64,000 bases of DNA from an uncultured Porphyromonadaceae bacterium (GTDB lineage: Bacteria > Bacteroidota > Bacteroidia > Bacteroidales > Muribaculaceae): positions 1-64,000 of the forward strand of contig CALEUL010000025.1 in the NCBI GenBank assembly GCA_937921035.1. Direction: 5' to 3'. Below are positions 14,643 through 22,938 of the stretch, one piece after another; within the stretch, counting starts at the first letter, position 1; each line of letters starts with the position of its first letter. Under the pieces are notes generated by a model. It did no database searches. It worked only from the letters and a program-made list of their open reading frames with translations, and was not told the origin of the DNA. The position numbers and the translations under genes were made by a program.

Positions 14643-16052
14643 TCAATCGTGATGAACCTGAAGTATTATATTGCTGACATCTACGGTGGTGTTTGCTTCG
14701 TTGCCGCCGAAGTCAAGCACGAGCATGAGAGCGTGCATGGGTTCCGGAGCCTTTACGCCGGACACCCAGAATGTCTTGGGCGAATCGGCATCCAACGCTA
14801 CGCGCTCGTCAAAGAAGAAGTTGTTGTCGCGCTTGTTGCTTTCGTCATAGTCAGGCTCCACGAGCTTGACAGTAACACCGGGGTGAGCGTTATTGCTCTT
14901 GAGGACTATCTTGAAATCGTAAGCGGTCTCGCTGTCGATTGGAGGAAGGTCGGTGAGCAGTTTCACCTGAGCCTGCCACTGTTCAAACGTAGCAGAAGGG
15001 AACTCGACTGTGAAATCCTGACCGTTGAAAGTGAGGACTGGGTCGGCAATCGGCGCCCATCCGGGAGCGTAATAGTACGACGGTGTGATAGCAGCACCGC
15101 TCCAGAGGTTCTCGGGGCTGTTGACGCCGGCCCAGTTGGGTTCCGGAGTGGTTGGAAGTTCGGGCAGGACGGTGCCGTCGTCGTTGGCATGGTCCTTGAT
15201 TACGAAATTCTCTACAGTAATCTGAATGCCTGCGGGGTTACCGCCGAAGTCGAGGGTGAACACGATATTGTTCATGGGCACGACAGCGGGCAGATTGCTG
15301 AACCAGTATGTTACGGGCTCGCCAGCGGTGAGATTGATTTTCTGGTTGCAGAAGAACGAGTGAGCATCGTCATCATCACCGTCGGGATGGATTTTGAGCG
15401 TAACATTGCTGATATCCATAGTTGATGTGAAGATGAATGATCCGTCGTACGATTTGCCTTCTTCGAGGCAGATGTTCGAACCGATGTGCATCTGAGCCTG
15501 CCACTGGTCTGTTGTAGCTTCGGGCAGAGTTACAGTCCAGGCATCGCCGTCGTAGCTATAAGCAGGATCGGCAATCTGGCTCCATCCCGGCGCATACCAG
15601 AAACTGTTGAGGTGAATATCTGTTCCGGGAGCCTTGACGAGGTTATACTGGCCTTCGTAGTCGAAACCGGCGAAGCCGTTCATCTTTGTCTTGTCTACGG
15701 TGAAGGACTTGGTGATTGTACCGTCGCTCACGCCGTTTGCATTTCCGATTTTCACTTCCACACTGTATTCACCCGCCTTGCGGTAGTAGCGAGAGAAAGC
15801 GAAGTCGGTGGAATACGACTTTCCGTCGATAATCCAGATTGGATAAACACCTTTTCCGGTGAACTCGAAGTTTGCATAGTTTGTTTCCTGGTCCACCGTA
15901 ATTTTAACGAAGTCGGCAAATTCGGCAGCCTGAGGCACATCGTTGATGTTCACTTCATAAACTTTATCCTCGGTGCATGAAACGATGGCTGCTGCGCCGC
16001 CGGCTGCAAGAAGAGAAAGTGCTATTGTCTTTATAAAATTTTTCATAGCCAT
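14643..16052 (-). CDS. Surface glycan-binding lipoprotein (SusE-position) with two related binding modules
   Basis: The 469-residue protein has a lipoprotein signal ending AAAIVSC, followed by TEDKVYEVN. After a PKD-like N-terminal part (to about 120) it has two similar modules: the first includes HLNSFWYAPGWSQIADPAYS and TTDQWQAQMHI, the second AITPSYYYAPGWAPIADPVL and TFEQWQAQVKL, so an internal duplication is clear. Both end with a LDFGG strand. The conserved aromatic residues suit a carbohydrate-binding surface. Its place directly after SusD (three bases) is that of SusE/SGBP proteins, which hold glycan at the surface for the SusCD transporter. A second methionine two codons in (16046) is an equally possible start. 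Confidence 0.8.
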   Translation of the reverse strand: MAMKNFIKTIALSLLAAGGAAAIVSCTEDKVYEVNINDVPQAAEFADFVKITVDQETNYANFEFTGKGVYPIWIIDGKSYSTDFAFSRYYRKAGEYSVEVKIGNANGVSDGTITKSFTVDKTKMNGFAGFDYEGQYNLVKAPGTDIHLNSFWYAPGWSQIADPAYSYDGDAWTVTLPEATTDQWQAQMHIGSNICLEEGKSYDGSFIFTSTMDISNVTLKIHPDGDDDDAHSFFCNQKINLTAGEPVTYWFSNLPAVVPMNNIVFTLDFGGNPAGIQITVENFVIKDHANDDGTVLPELPTTPEPNWAGVNSPENLWSGAAITPSYYYAPGWAPIADPVLTFNGQDFTVEFPSATFEQWQAQVKLLTDLPPIDSETAYDFKIVLKSNNAHPGVTVKLVEPDYDESNKRDNNFFFDERVALDADSPKTFWVSGVKAPEPMHALMLVLDFGGNEANTTVDVSNIILQVHHD

Positions 16053-16055
16053 GGA

Positions 16056-17573
16056 TTAATAGGGATTTTGAGTAAGAGAGCCCTGTGAGCGGTCGATTTC
16101 CGTCTGAGGAATAGGGAGATATTTCTTGTTAGGCGTCCAGGAGTTGGTTCGGTAGCCGTATTCGTCGGGAACGAGCACTGTAGCGGCCTTGTCGGTACGG
16201 ATAAGGTCCCAGTAACGCTTGCCTTCGCCAACGAATTCGAGATGACGTTCCTCGATGATGTTGTCGATGGTCGGTTCGAGTTCGGTACGCAGACCAGCAC
16301 GACGGCGGACGTCGTTAAGGTATGTCTTTGCCTCGGAGTTGCTGCCCCCGGTGAGAACGAGAAGTTCTGCGGCGTTGAGCAGAGCCTCGGAGTAGCGGTA
16401 TATACGCCAGTTATTGTTGTAGTTGAGCTCTGATGAAGCCTTCTGGTCCTTGTTGCCGTCGGCCTGTGCGGCATACTTCTCGAGGAAGAATCCGAAGTCC
16501 TGATAGCGCATGTTGTATGTGCCCTGCTGATCGCGCACATCCCAGCATGTTGCGTCGCGGCGTGTATCGTCGGCGCTGTAGCGGTTGTAAGTCTCCAGAC
16601 GCACGGGGCAGAATCCCCAGCCGCCGTTATGTCCGTCCTGTCCGGAGGGCCAGTTGTTGGGGCTGATAAGAGTTGGAAGCACGGTACCGCCAGCGGTGAG
16701 AGGATTACCCCAGTCGCGTGTGGCGTTATCGTCGATGTAGTTTATTTCCCAGATGGATTCCTTGCACCATTCGCCTTCTTCCTTGAAGATGCGTGTATAG
16801 TCGGGCTCGAGGTCGTAGTCGGTGGAGTTGATGATTTCCTTCATGTAGCCGAGGGCCTTTGAGTAGCGTGGCTGATCTTTCTGGTACATAACAATTTCGG
16901 TAAAGAGCATGTATGCCATCGCAGTAGTTACGCGTCCGGCCTCGGCATCGCTTGCGCGGAAAGCAAGCGCGTTAAGGCTGAGAGCGGTCTCGATATCGCC
17001 CACCATGCATGCGTACAGATTGTCGGCAGACATCTGCTCCTGTATGTATGGTTCGGTAAGATTCACCTCATAATAAGGAACGTTGCCGTAGAATTTCCAG
17101 AGCCAGTTGGCGTAGAAAGCGCGGAGCACGAGAACCTGTGCTTTCCAGTAGTTTATGTCTTTTTCGGTAGCACCGGGCACACCGGCCTCGATAGATGCCA
17201 GAACGTCGTTGCAGCGCTTGATGCCGCTGAAAGCCTCTACCCAGATACCTGAAATGACCTTAAGCGGAGTAGCGCTGTAGTTGGCCATAAGATGCCAGTT
17301 CTCGTTGTCGGTCTTGTTTGAGCCGCCCACCCATAGGTCGTCGGCCATGATGTCGCTCATCATGATGAAAGGTTCATAGCTGCCCATGCCCCAGTCGGTC
17401 CACTGGAGGGGATCGTATGCGGCGACAACCGCTTCATCCACATGGTCCTTAGTAGAGAAATACTCGTCCGAAGATGTCTGAGTGGGCGAGGTAACATTCA
17501 GGAAGTCATCGCCGCAGGCCGAGAGACCCAACGCCATAGCGGCAAGCCCGAATATCTTATATATCGATTTCAT
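16056..17573 (-). CDS. SusD/RagB-family glycan-binding outer-membrane lipoprotein
   Basis: The 505-residue lipoprotein (MKSIYKIFGLAAMALGLSAC, cysteine 20, then GDDFLNV) is the lid protein of a SusCD nutrient importer. The family signatures are present: GDDFLNVTSPTQTSSDEYFS near the start, TPR-like helices through the middle (YWKAQVLVLRAFYANWLWKF), and the C-terminal RRRAGLR followed by IIEERHLEFVGEGKRYWDLIR, which is the usual SusD ending pattern. It lies between susC (37-base gap) and the glycan-binding protein (3-base gap), so the three are co-transcribed. With GH16 and GH5 partners, a beta-glucan oligosaccharide is the likely ligand. Confidence 0.95.
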   Translation of the reverse strand: MKSIYKIFGLAAMALGLSACGDDFLNVTSPTQTSSDEYFSTKDHVDEAVVAAYDPLQWTDWGMGSYEPFIMMSDIMADDLWVGGSNKTDNENWHLMANYSATPLKVISGIWVEAFSGIKRCNDVLASIEAGVPGATEKDINYWKAQVLVLRAFYANWLWKFYGNVPYYEVNLTEPYIQEQMSADNLYACMVGDIETALSLNALAFRASDAEAGRVTTAMAYMLFTEIVMYQKDQPRYSKALGYMKEIINSTDYDLEPDYTRIFKEEGEWCKESIWEINYIDDNATRDWGNPLTAGGTVLPTLISPNNWPSGQDGHNGGWGFCPVRLETYNRYSADDTRRDATCWDVRDQQGTYNMRYQDFGFFLEKYAAQADGNKDQKASSELNYNNNWRIYRYSEALLNAAELLVLTGGSNSEAKTYLNDVRRRAGLRTELEPTIDNIIEERHLEFVGEGKRYWDLIRTDKAATVLVPDEYGYRTNSWTPNKKYLPIPQTEIDRSQGSLTQNPY

Positions 17574-17610
17574 GTTTATGATTCTGTTTATGATTTAAGA
17601 TTTCTGAAAC

Positions 17611-20600
17611 TTAGATACCGAGGTTGAAGCCTACAGTCCATACGCGTGCCTGGGGGTATACGCCGTAATCAACGCCGAGCGAGGTAGCAGCAGACGAGAT
17701 TTCGGGGTCGTAGCCGTGATACTTTGTCCATGTTACGAGGTTCTCGGCGGCAACGTATACGCGCAGCTTGGAAACAAACGCCTTCTTTGTGAGCTTTTCG
17801 GGAAGAGTGTAACCCAACTGCAGGTTTTTCAGACGCAGGTAGCTGCCGTCGGATACATACAGGTCGGACGACTGCCAGTTGTAGGAATCGGCCTGCACAT
17901 AGCGCGGATACTTGTTGGTGGTGCCTTCGCCGGTCCAGCGGTTCAGCATCCACGAGGGAAGGTTGGAGGCAATGGCATCGATACGGCGTGTTGCGTCGTA
18001 GATATCGTTGCCGGCAGTGCCCTGGAAGAAGATGTTGAAATCGAAGCCGCGCCATGTGGCTGTGAGGCCGAAACCGTAGCTCCAGTCGGGCATGCCTTTA
18101 CCAATCTTTGTACGGTCGTCTTCGGTAATCTGGCCGTTTCCGTCGACATCGGCAAAGCGGACGTCGCCGGGCTTGAGGTTTGTACCGTACTTGGTGTTGT
18201 ATTCGTTGGCCTCGGCAATATTCTGGATGATGCCGTCGGTCTTGTAGCCGTAGAAGTATGGGAAGGGTTCGCCGTTCTGTGCGCGCGAGATAGTACCAGT
18301 GCCCTGGAAAGAGTCGAGGTTGGCCCAGCCCTGTTCGTTGCCGTAGGCGATGAGCTTGTTCTTGAGATATGAAGCGTTTGCGTTGAAACGAATGGAAAGG
18401 TCGCCGAAGTTCTGGCGGTAGCCGAAGTCGAATTCAAGACCGGTGTTGCGCATCTTGCCCACATTGCCGACGGGGATAGCCTCTCCGACGTACTGCGGCA
18501 GCGACATTGTCATAAGCATGCCGTCGGTGTCCTTGAGGTACCAGTCTACGCTTAATGTGAACATGTTCTGCAGGAAACCGAAATCGATACCTACATCCGT
18601 CTGCTTTGATTCTTCCCAGCGAAGGTCGGGGTTAGGCAGCTGGCTCGGCTTGGTACCGTTTATGATAGCTCCGGTCTTGCCGAAAATATAGTTGTTGCCG
18701 GTGCTTGTGAGAGCGACATACTGGAAGTTACCGATATTCTCGTTACCGTTCTTACCCCAGCTTGCACGGAGCTTGAAATTGTTCAGCCAAGTGCGGGTGC
18801 TTTCCATGAAAGCTTCGTTCATGATATTCCAGCCTGCCGATACGGAGGGGAACGTAGCCCAGTGGTTGTTGCTGCCGAAGCGGCTGGAACCGTCGCGGCG
18901 TACGGTAGCCTGAATCATATAGCGCTCGTCGAAGTTGTAGCTTGCACGAGCGAAGTATGAAGCGAGTTTCGATTTTGCGTTTGGCGCGCCCCAGGAGTTA
19001 CGGTCGCCGTCGGCGGGGAGACCAGTGGAGGCATCGAGGTACGGACGATCGTAGCTGATAAGGTTGTTGGCGGAACCGCCGAGGTAGTAGCTGCGGCTCT
19101 CCTTTGCAGACTGACCCAGGAGGACGCTGAAGCTGTGCTCGTTGATGGTCTTGTCGTATGACAGCACATTTTCAATCTGCCATACGAGGCCGCGCTCGCT
19201 CTGCGATGACGCGGAGGAGAAGTTCTGGCTCTGACCGTTGCGCAGATAGTATTTGGGTGTGTAGCCGTCGCTGCCCCAGAACGAGAGGTCGGCGCCGTAG
19301 CTGATACGGTAGTGCAGGTTATCCCAGATTGAAAGATCGCCCACAAAATTGCCTACAAACTTGTGGCTCCATCCCTCACTGCCGGGAAGCGACATGTTCG
19401 CGATAGGGTTGCTAAGTTCCTGATAGTTGCCGAAAGCGGTGGGAACCATCAAGAGACGGCCGTCGGGACCGTACATGGGGACATAGTCGGCCTGACCGGA
19501 AAGATAGTTGAGCTGATATGCCTCCTCGGCGCTGCCTTTTTCAAGGTAGGGAGTGAGGATAGGCGACATCTGCAGTGCGGATCCGAGTGGCGAACCCCAC
19601 ATTGAGTTAACGTCGATGCCTTTGCTCTTGATGCGGGTGTAGGCAAGATTGGTGTTGATGGTGAACTTGTTTAGGAAGCAGCGCTGCTTGGTGGCGTCGA
19701 AAGCGGTGATGCCGAGGTTGCTGCGGAGAGTGAAGCGCTGGTAGTTGGAGCGGTCGAAGTTACCGCCGACAACGCCTTCCTGCTCCATATATCCTGTAGA
19801 GAGCATGTAGTTGATGCGTTCCGAACCGCCTGTAAGCGAAATCTGGTGATTCTGCATGGGAGCGCCGTTATTGAAAACCTCCTCCTGCCAGTCGGTACCT
19901 TCGCCATAGGAAGCGGGGTCGGCATAAGGCGGAGCGATACCGGCGTTTACAGCGCCTTCGTTCATCATCATGGCGTACTCGGCAGCGTTGAGCACTTTGC
20001 GCTTCTTGGCAATGCTCTGCCATCCGTAGCTGAAATCGTAGGAGAATTTAGCGGGACCTTCCTTACCCTGCTTGGTTGTTACGAGCACAACGCCATTGGC
20101 GGCACGTGCACCGTAAACGGCGCCGGAAGCGGCATCCTTCAGCACCTCGATGGATGCGATGTCGTTCGGGTTAAGATAGTCAAGGCCACCCTCGATAGGC
20201 ATGCCGTCTACAATATAAAGAGGGTCGGAATTGTTGATCGTACCCACGCCACGGATGCGGACACGGGCGGCAGCGCCGGGCTGACCCGACGAGGAAGTTA
20301 CCGTAACGCCTGAAGCAAGTCCCTTGAGGGCGTTGTCCATACGAGTGGGGGCTGTAACAGCCAGTTCATCGGAGTTTACTTTGGCAATAGAAGCGGTTAC
20401 CACGCTCTTTTTCTGCACACCGTAACCAACGGCCACAACTTCGTCGAGCATTGTGGAGTTCTCTTTAAGAACAATGTTCATCAGAGGAGCGGCAGGTTTC
20501 TCCACACTGTCGTATCCAACATACGAAAACACGAGTGTAGAGCCATCCGGCACCGTAATAAGGAAGTTACCGTCAATATCGGTAGTAACACCACGGTTTG

Positions 20601-20757
20601 CTCCCTTCGTAATAACAGAAACACCGATCAGGGGCTCACCCGCCGAATCGGATACATTACCTCGGGCTGTAATGTCAGCCCATGCCGTAGCACTGCCAGC
20701 GAGCAGAACCACAAGCGCGATTGCAATTGTCTGCAATCTGGTGAAAAAATGTTTCAT
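17611..20757 (-). CDS. SusC/RagA-family TonB-dependent outer-membrane transporter
   Basis: This 1048-residue protein is the beta-barrel pore that imports oligosaccharides with energy from TonB. It has a signal peptide (about 1-28, ending ATAWA), a carboxypeptidase-D-regulatory-like domain (about 30-105, GNVSDSAGEPLIGVSVITKG), the TonB-box/plug region (LDEVVAVGYGVQKKS, then VRIRGVGTINNSDPLYIVDG and DIASIEVLKDAASGAVYGAR), and a long barrel ending in an aromatic-type outer-membrane signature (VWTVGFNLGI). It is the first gene of the utilisation operon, with the -7 box at 20798-20805. The regulator gene lies directly upstream on the same strand. Confidence 0.97.
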   Translation of the reverse strand: MKHFFTRLQTIAIALVVLLAGSATAWADITARGNVSDSAGEPLIGVSVITKGANRGVTTDIDGNFLITVPDGSTLVFSYVGYDSVEKPAAPLMNIVLKENSTMLDEVVAVGYGVQKKSVVTASIAKVNSDELAVTAPTRMDNALKGLASGVTVTSSSGQPGAAARVRIRGVGTINNSDPLYIVDGMPIEGGLDYLNPNDIASIEVLKDAASGAVYGARAANGVVLVTTKQGKEGPAKFSYDFSYGWQSIAKKRKVLNAAEYAMMMNEGAVNAGIAPPYADPASYGEGTDWQEEVFNNGAPMQNHQISLTGGSERINYMLSTGYMEQEGVVGGNFDRSNYQRFTLRSNLGITAFDATKQRCFLNKFTINTNLAYTRIKSKGIDVNSMWGSPLGSALQMSPILTPYLEKGSAEEAYQLNYLSGQADYVPMYGPDGRLLMVPTAFGNYQELSNPIANMSLPGSEGWSHKFVGNFVGDLSIWDNLHYRISYGADLSFWGSDGYTPKYYLRNGQSQNFSSASSQSERGLVWQIENVLSYDKTINEHSFSVLLGQSAKESRSYYLGGSANNLISYDRPYLDASTGLPADGDRNSWGAPNAKSKLASYFARASYNFDERYMIQATVRRDGSSRFGSNNHWATFPSVSAGWNIMNEAFMESTRTWLNNFKLRASWGKNGNENIGNFQYVALTSTGNNYIFGKTGAIINGTKPSQLPNPDLRWEESKQTDVGIDFGFLQNMFTLSVDWYLKDTDGMLMTMSLPQYVGEAIPVGNVGKMRNTGLEFDFGYRQNFGDLSIRFNANASYLKNKLIAYGNEQGWANLDSFQGTGTISRAQNGEPFPYFYGYKTDGIIQNIAEANEYNTKYGTNLKPGDVRFADVDGNGQITEDDRTKIGKGMPDWSYGFGLTATWRGFDFNIFFQGTAGNDIYDATRRIDAIASNLPSWMLNRWTGEGTTNKYPRYVQADSYNWQSSDLYVSDGSYLRLKNLQLGYTLPEKLTKKAFVSKLRVYVAAENLVTWTKYHGYDPEISSAATSLGVDYGVYPQARVWTVGFNLGI

Positions 20758-20797
20758 GCGATAAAGGTTGGTATTAAATTAAAAAGTTTTTCTGCTG

Positions 20798-20805
20798 CAA
20801 AGTTA
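20798..20805 (-). promoter_or_regulatory. susC operon -7 box
   Basis: TAACTTTG on the minus strand lies 40 bases before the susC ATG. A matching -33 TTG is absent at the optimal distance, as expected of a promoter that needs an activator such as the regulator encoded upstream. Confidence 0.6.
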
Positions 20806-20952
20806 AGGCGTTTATCGCATAAGTAAATCTGGAGTAAAGGGATTTGGTAAATTTTGATTTTGTTTTAGTACCTGAATATCAGAGCTTTACAATTTAAGAT
20901 TTTATATGTTTTGGTAAGATTGGTTAAGTTAAATTTTAGATAGAGGTGCAAG

Positions 20953-22680
20953 TTATATCACCGGTTTTCCAAGCGAGCGCACGCGTTCGGCAAAGGTTTC
21001 GCGGGGTACCGCCGCCTTGTTTCGGATTCGCTGGCGGGTATTGTATACAGTCTGCACGGAACAGTGCAGAAATTTTGCAATCTTCACGCTATCGTTCATG
21101 CCCAGGCGGACAAGGGCGTATATCCTCAACTCGGTTGTAAGCAGACCGTCCTTTCGCAGTTCAAGCAGTTCCCCGGGACGGAGCAGTGTGTTGAAATCCT
21201 GCACAAAGTCGGGATAAATCTCAAGGAAGATGCGATCGAAGTTGGCATACAGCTCCTTTATCTCGCCGTGGGACAGTTCGGGGGATTTAACAAGGTCGTA
21301 AACATCGTCGATACGCTTTGCGACAATCATGCGGTAGATATTCTTGCGGAAATCGTCCATCTTGCCTATATAATTGGAGCATACCGAGAAAATATTGGCA
21401 ATGTAGTTCTCTTTAGCGTCATTCACCTCGGCAAGCTCTCGGGCACTGGCACGGGCCGTCTCGTACATTTCCGACAGCTTTGCGTTTGTGGTTTCGAGCT
21501 GAGTGCGCATATCCTGCAATTCGGCCACACGTTCCTCCAGGCTTATTTTGGTTGCCGCCAACTTTCGGCGGTTTCCGCGGTTCTGGCGCAACTGCTTGTA
21601 GAGCAGGAATACGACTACACAAAGGACGCAGAAAATAAACAGGAGGCACGTCATGTATGCGCGAGTCTGCCTCAGCTGTTTCTCGCTGTTGCGGTACAGG
21701 GCGTTGAATACCATGTCCTGCAGATTGGCCAGATGCCCAACGCGCACACGGCTCTTATAGCTGTTGGCAAGCTGAATGCTTTTACTGAGATACGAATTCG
21801 CACGCTCCAGATATCCTTTCTGATACATAATAGCGCCAATTTCCTCGAGCGAAGCAATCTCTTTGTTGCAGATGCGCGTATCTGCGATGGCCGAATATAT
21901 CAGATAACGCATTTTACCGATGCTGTCGCCGTTGAGCTCGCACAAACGGCTCATCATCCAAGCCTCCCGGGCATCTTTCTCGGTATTCATGCACCCCTCC
22001 TTTAACCTGCATGACAGCTGAGGCATAAGCACCGAAGCGCGCACAGAATCCTCGATGCAGTGCCATCCCATAAGCCAGAAATAGTCCGGGTCGTTCTCTG
22101 GAAGAGTGCAACAGAGGCGAGTGAGAAATTCATCCACCTCCGGCTGATATACTTTTTCGGCATTACGTCCAAGGAACTGATCGATATGCGTTTCCATGAA
22201 CAGACGCGTTTTATAGTACTTGACCAATTCGGGACCCGACATTCCGGCAGTATCGACTTCTGCCAGACACCTCGAAGCATCGGAAAGCAGGCCCGTGGCG
22301 GAATAGATGTATGTACGGTTCATGTTCACATCGTTCATCAACTCACGCCGACCGAGCCGACGGGCTATATCGTAGCATTTGTCCGCATACACCAGTGCAG
22401 AATCCGAGTCAAAGCCGCTGTATGCAGCATATAGTTCGGAAGATATCCAGTATCGCTGTTCATCATTTCCGGAATGGCCCAGACGCTGACGCAGCATGTC
22501 AATTTCGGCAACGTGCTGTTTCTCCAATTCGGCGCTTTGAGCAAGTTCGGCATCGAGGCTGTCGAGCAAAGCCGTAATCTCCGGAGTTATTACGCGGTCG
22601 GCGGCCACAGATACTGCCGCTGCGATTATCCAGAACAACATTATAAACAAAATATGAATCTTATATTCGAACGATTTCAT
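20953..22680 (-). CDS. Membrane-spanning TPR/HTH regulator of the glucan locus (DUF6377-like)
   Basis: The 575-residue protein has an N-terminal signal/anchor (about 8-28), a periplasmic helical part with TPR-like repeats (about 40-340), one strong transmembrane segment (AYMTCLLFIFCVLCVVVFLL, about 345-365), a coiled coil (KLAATKISLEERVAELQDMR onward) and a cytoplasmic C-terminal domain ending in a LuxR-like helix-turn-helix (SVKIAKFLHCSVQTVYNTRQ, about 530-550). From memory this is the DUF6377 type. The architecture suggests a sensor that joins periplasmic glycan detection to DNA binding in one chain, as other Sus-type regulators do. It is just upstream of susC on the same strand and has its own consensus promoter, so it should be made constitutively. 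Confidence 0.82.
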   Translation of the reverse strand: MKSFEYKIHILFIMLFWIIAAAVSVAADRVITPEITALLDSLDAELAQSAELEKQHVAEIDMLRQRLGHSGNDEQRYWISSELYAAYSGFDSDSALVYADKCYDIARRLGRRELMNDVNMNRTYIYSATGLLSDASRCLAEVDTAGMSGPELVKYYKTRLFMETHIDQFLGRNAEKVYQPEVDEFLTRLCCTLPENDPDYFWLMGWHCIEDSVRASVLMPQLSCRLKEGCMNTEKDAREAWMMSRLCELNGDSIGKMRYLIYSAIADTRICNKEIASLEEIGAIMYQKGYLERANSYLSKSIQLANSYKSRVRVGHLANLQDMVFNALYRNSEKQLRQTRAYMTCLLFIFCVLCVVVFLLYKQLRQNRGNRRKLAATKISLEERVAELQDMRTQLETTNAKLSEMYETARASARELAEVNDAKENYIANIFSVCSNYIGKMDDFRKNIYRMIVAKRIDDVYDLVKSPELSHGEIKELYANFDRIFLEIYPDFVQDFNTLLRPGELLELRKDGLLTTELRIYALVRLGMNDSVKIAKFLHCSVQTVYNTRQRIRNKAAVPRETFAERVRSLGKPVI

Positions 22681-22726
22681 GGTTCAGACAAGTTCCATCC
22701 TTAATAAAATAAGGATATAATCATCG

Positions 22727-22757
22727 CAAAGATAGCAAATTGATTCACTTTTTGCAA
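22727..22757 (-). promoter_or_regulatory. Promoter of the glucan-locus regulator
   Basis: On the minus strand TTG (22755-22757), a 20-base spacer and TATCTTTG (22727-22734) match consensus. The ATG follows about 47 bases after the box. Confidence 0.75.
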
Positions 22758-22838
22758 CATTTAACCCAAAAATCGCCAATGAAATCCAAGAGCGGTAAAA
22801 AATACGAGTTTGCAGTTTTACTTTTGCCAGAATTTCAC

Positions 22839-22846
22839 TAACTTTG
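22839..22846 (+). promoter_or_regulatory. ppdK -7 box and structured leader
   Basis: TAACTTTG lies 92 bases before the ppdK start; no good -33 TTG is at the right distance. The leader contains a hairpin at 22858-22881 (nine pairs with one bulged A, loop TCGTC), which could affect mRNA stability. Confidence 0.5.
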
Positions 22847-22938
22847 CGCAATTGATGGCAAGACCTCTCGTCGAGGCTTGCAAACCGCACCTTGCATAAG
22901 ACACATTTTAGTTTTTCACTATAATATATAAACACACG

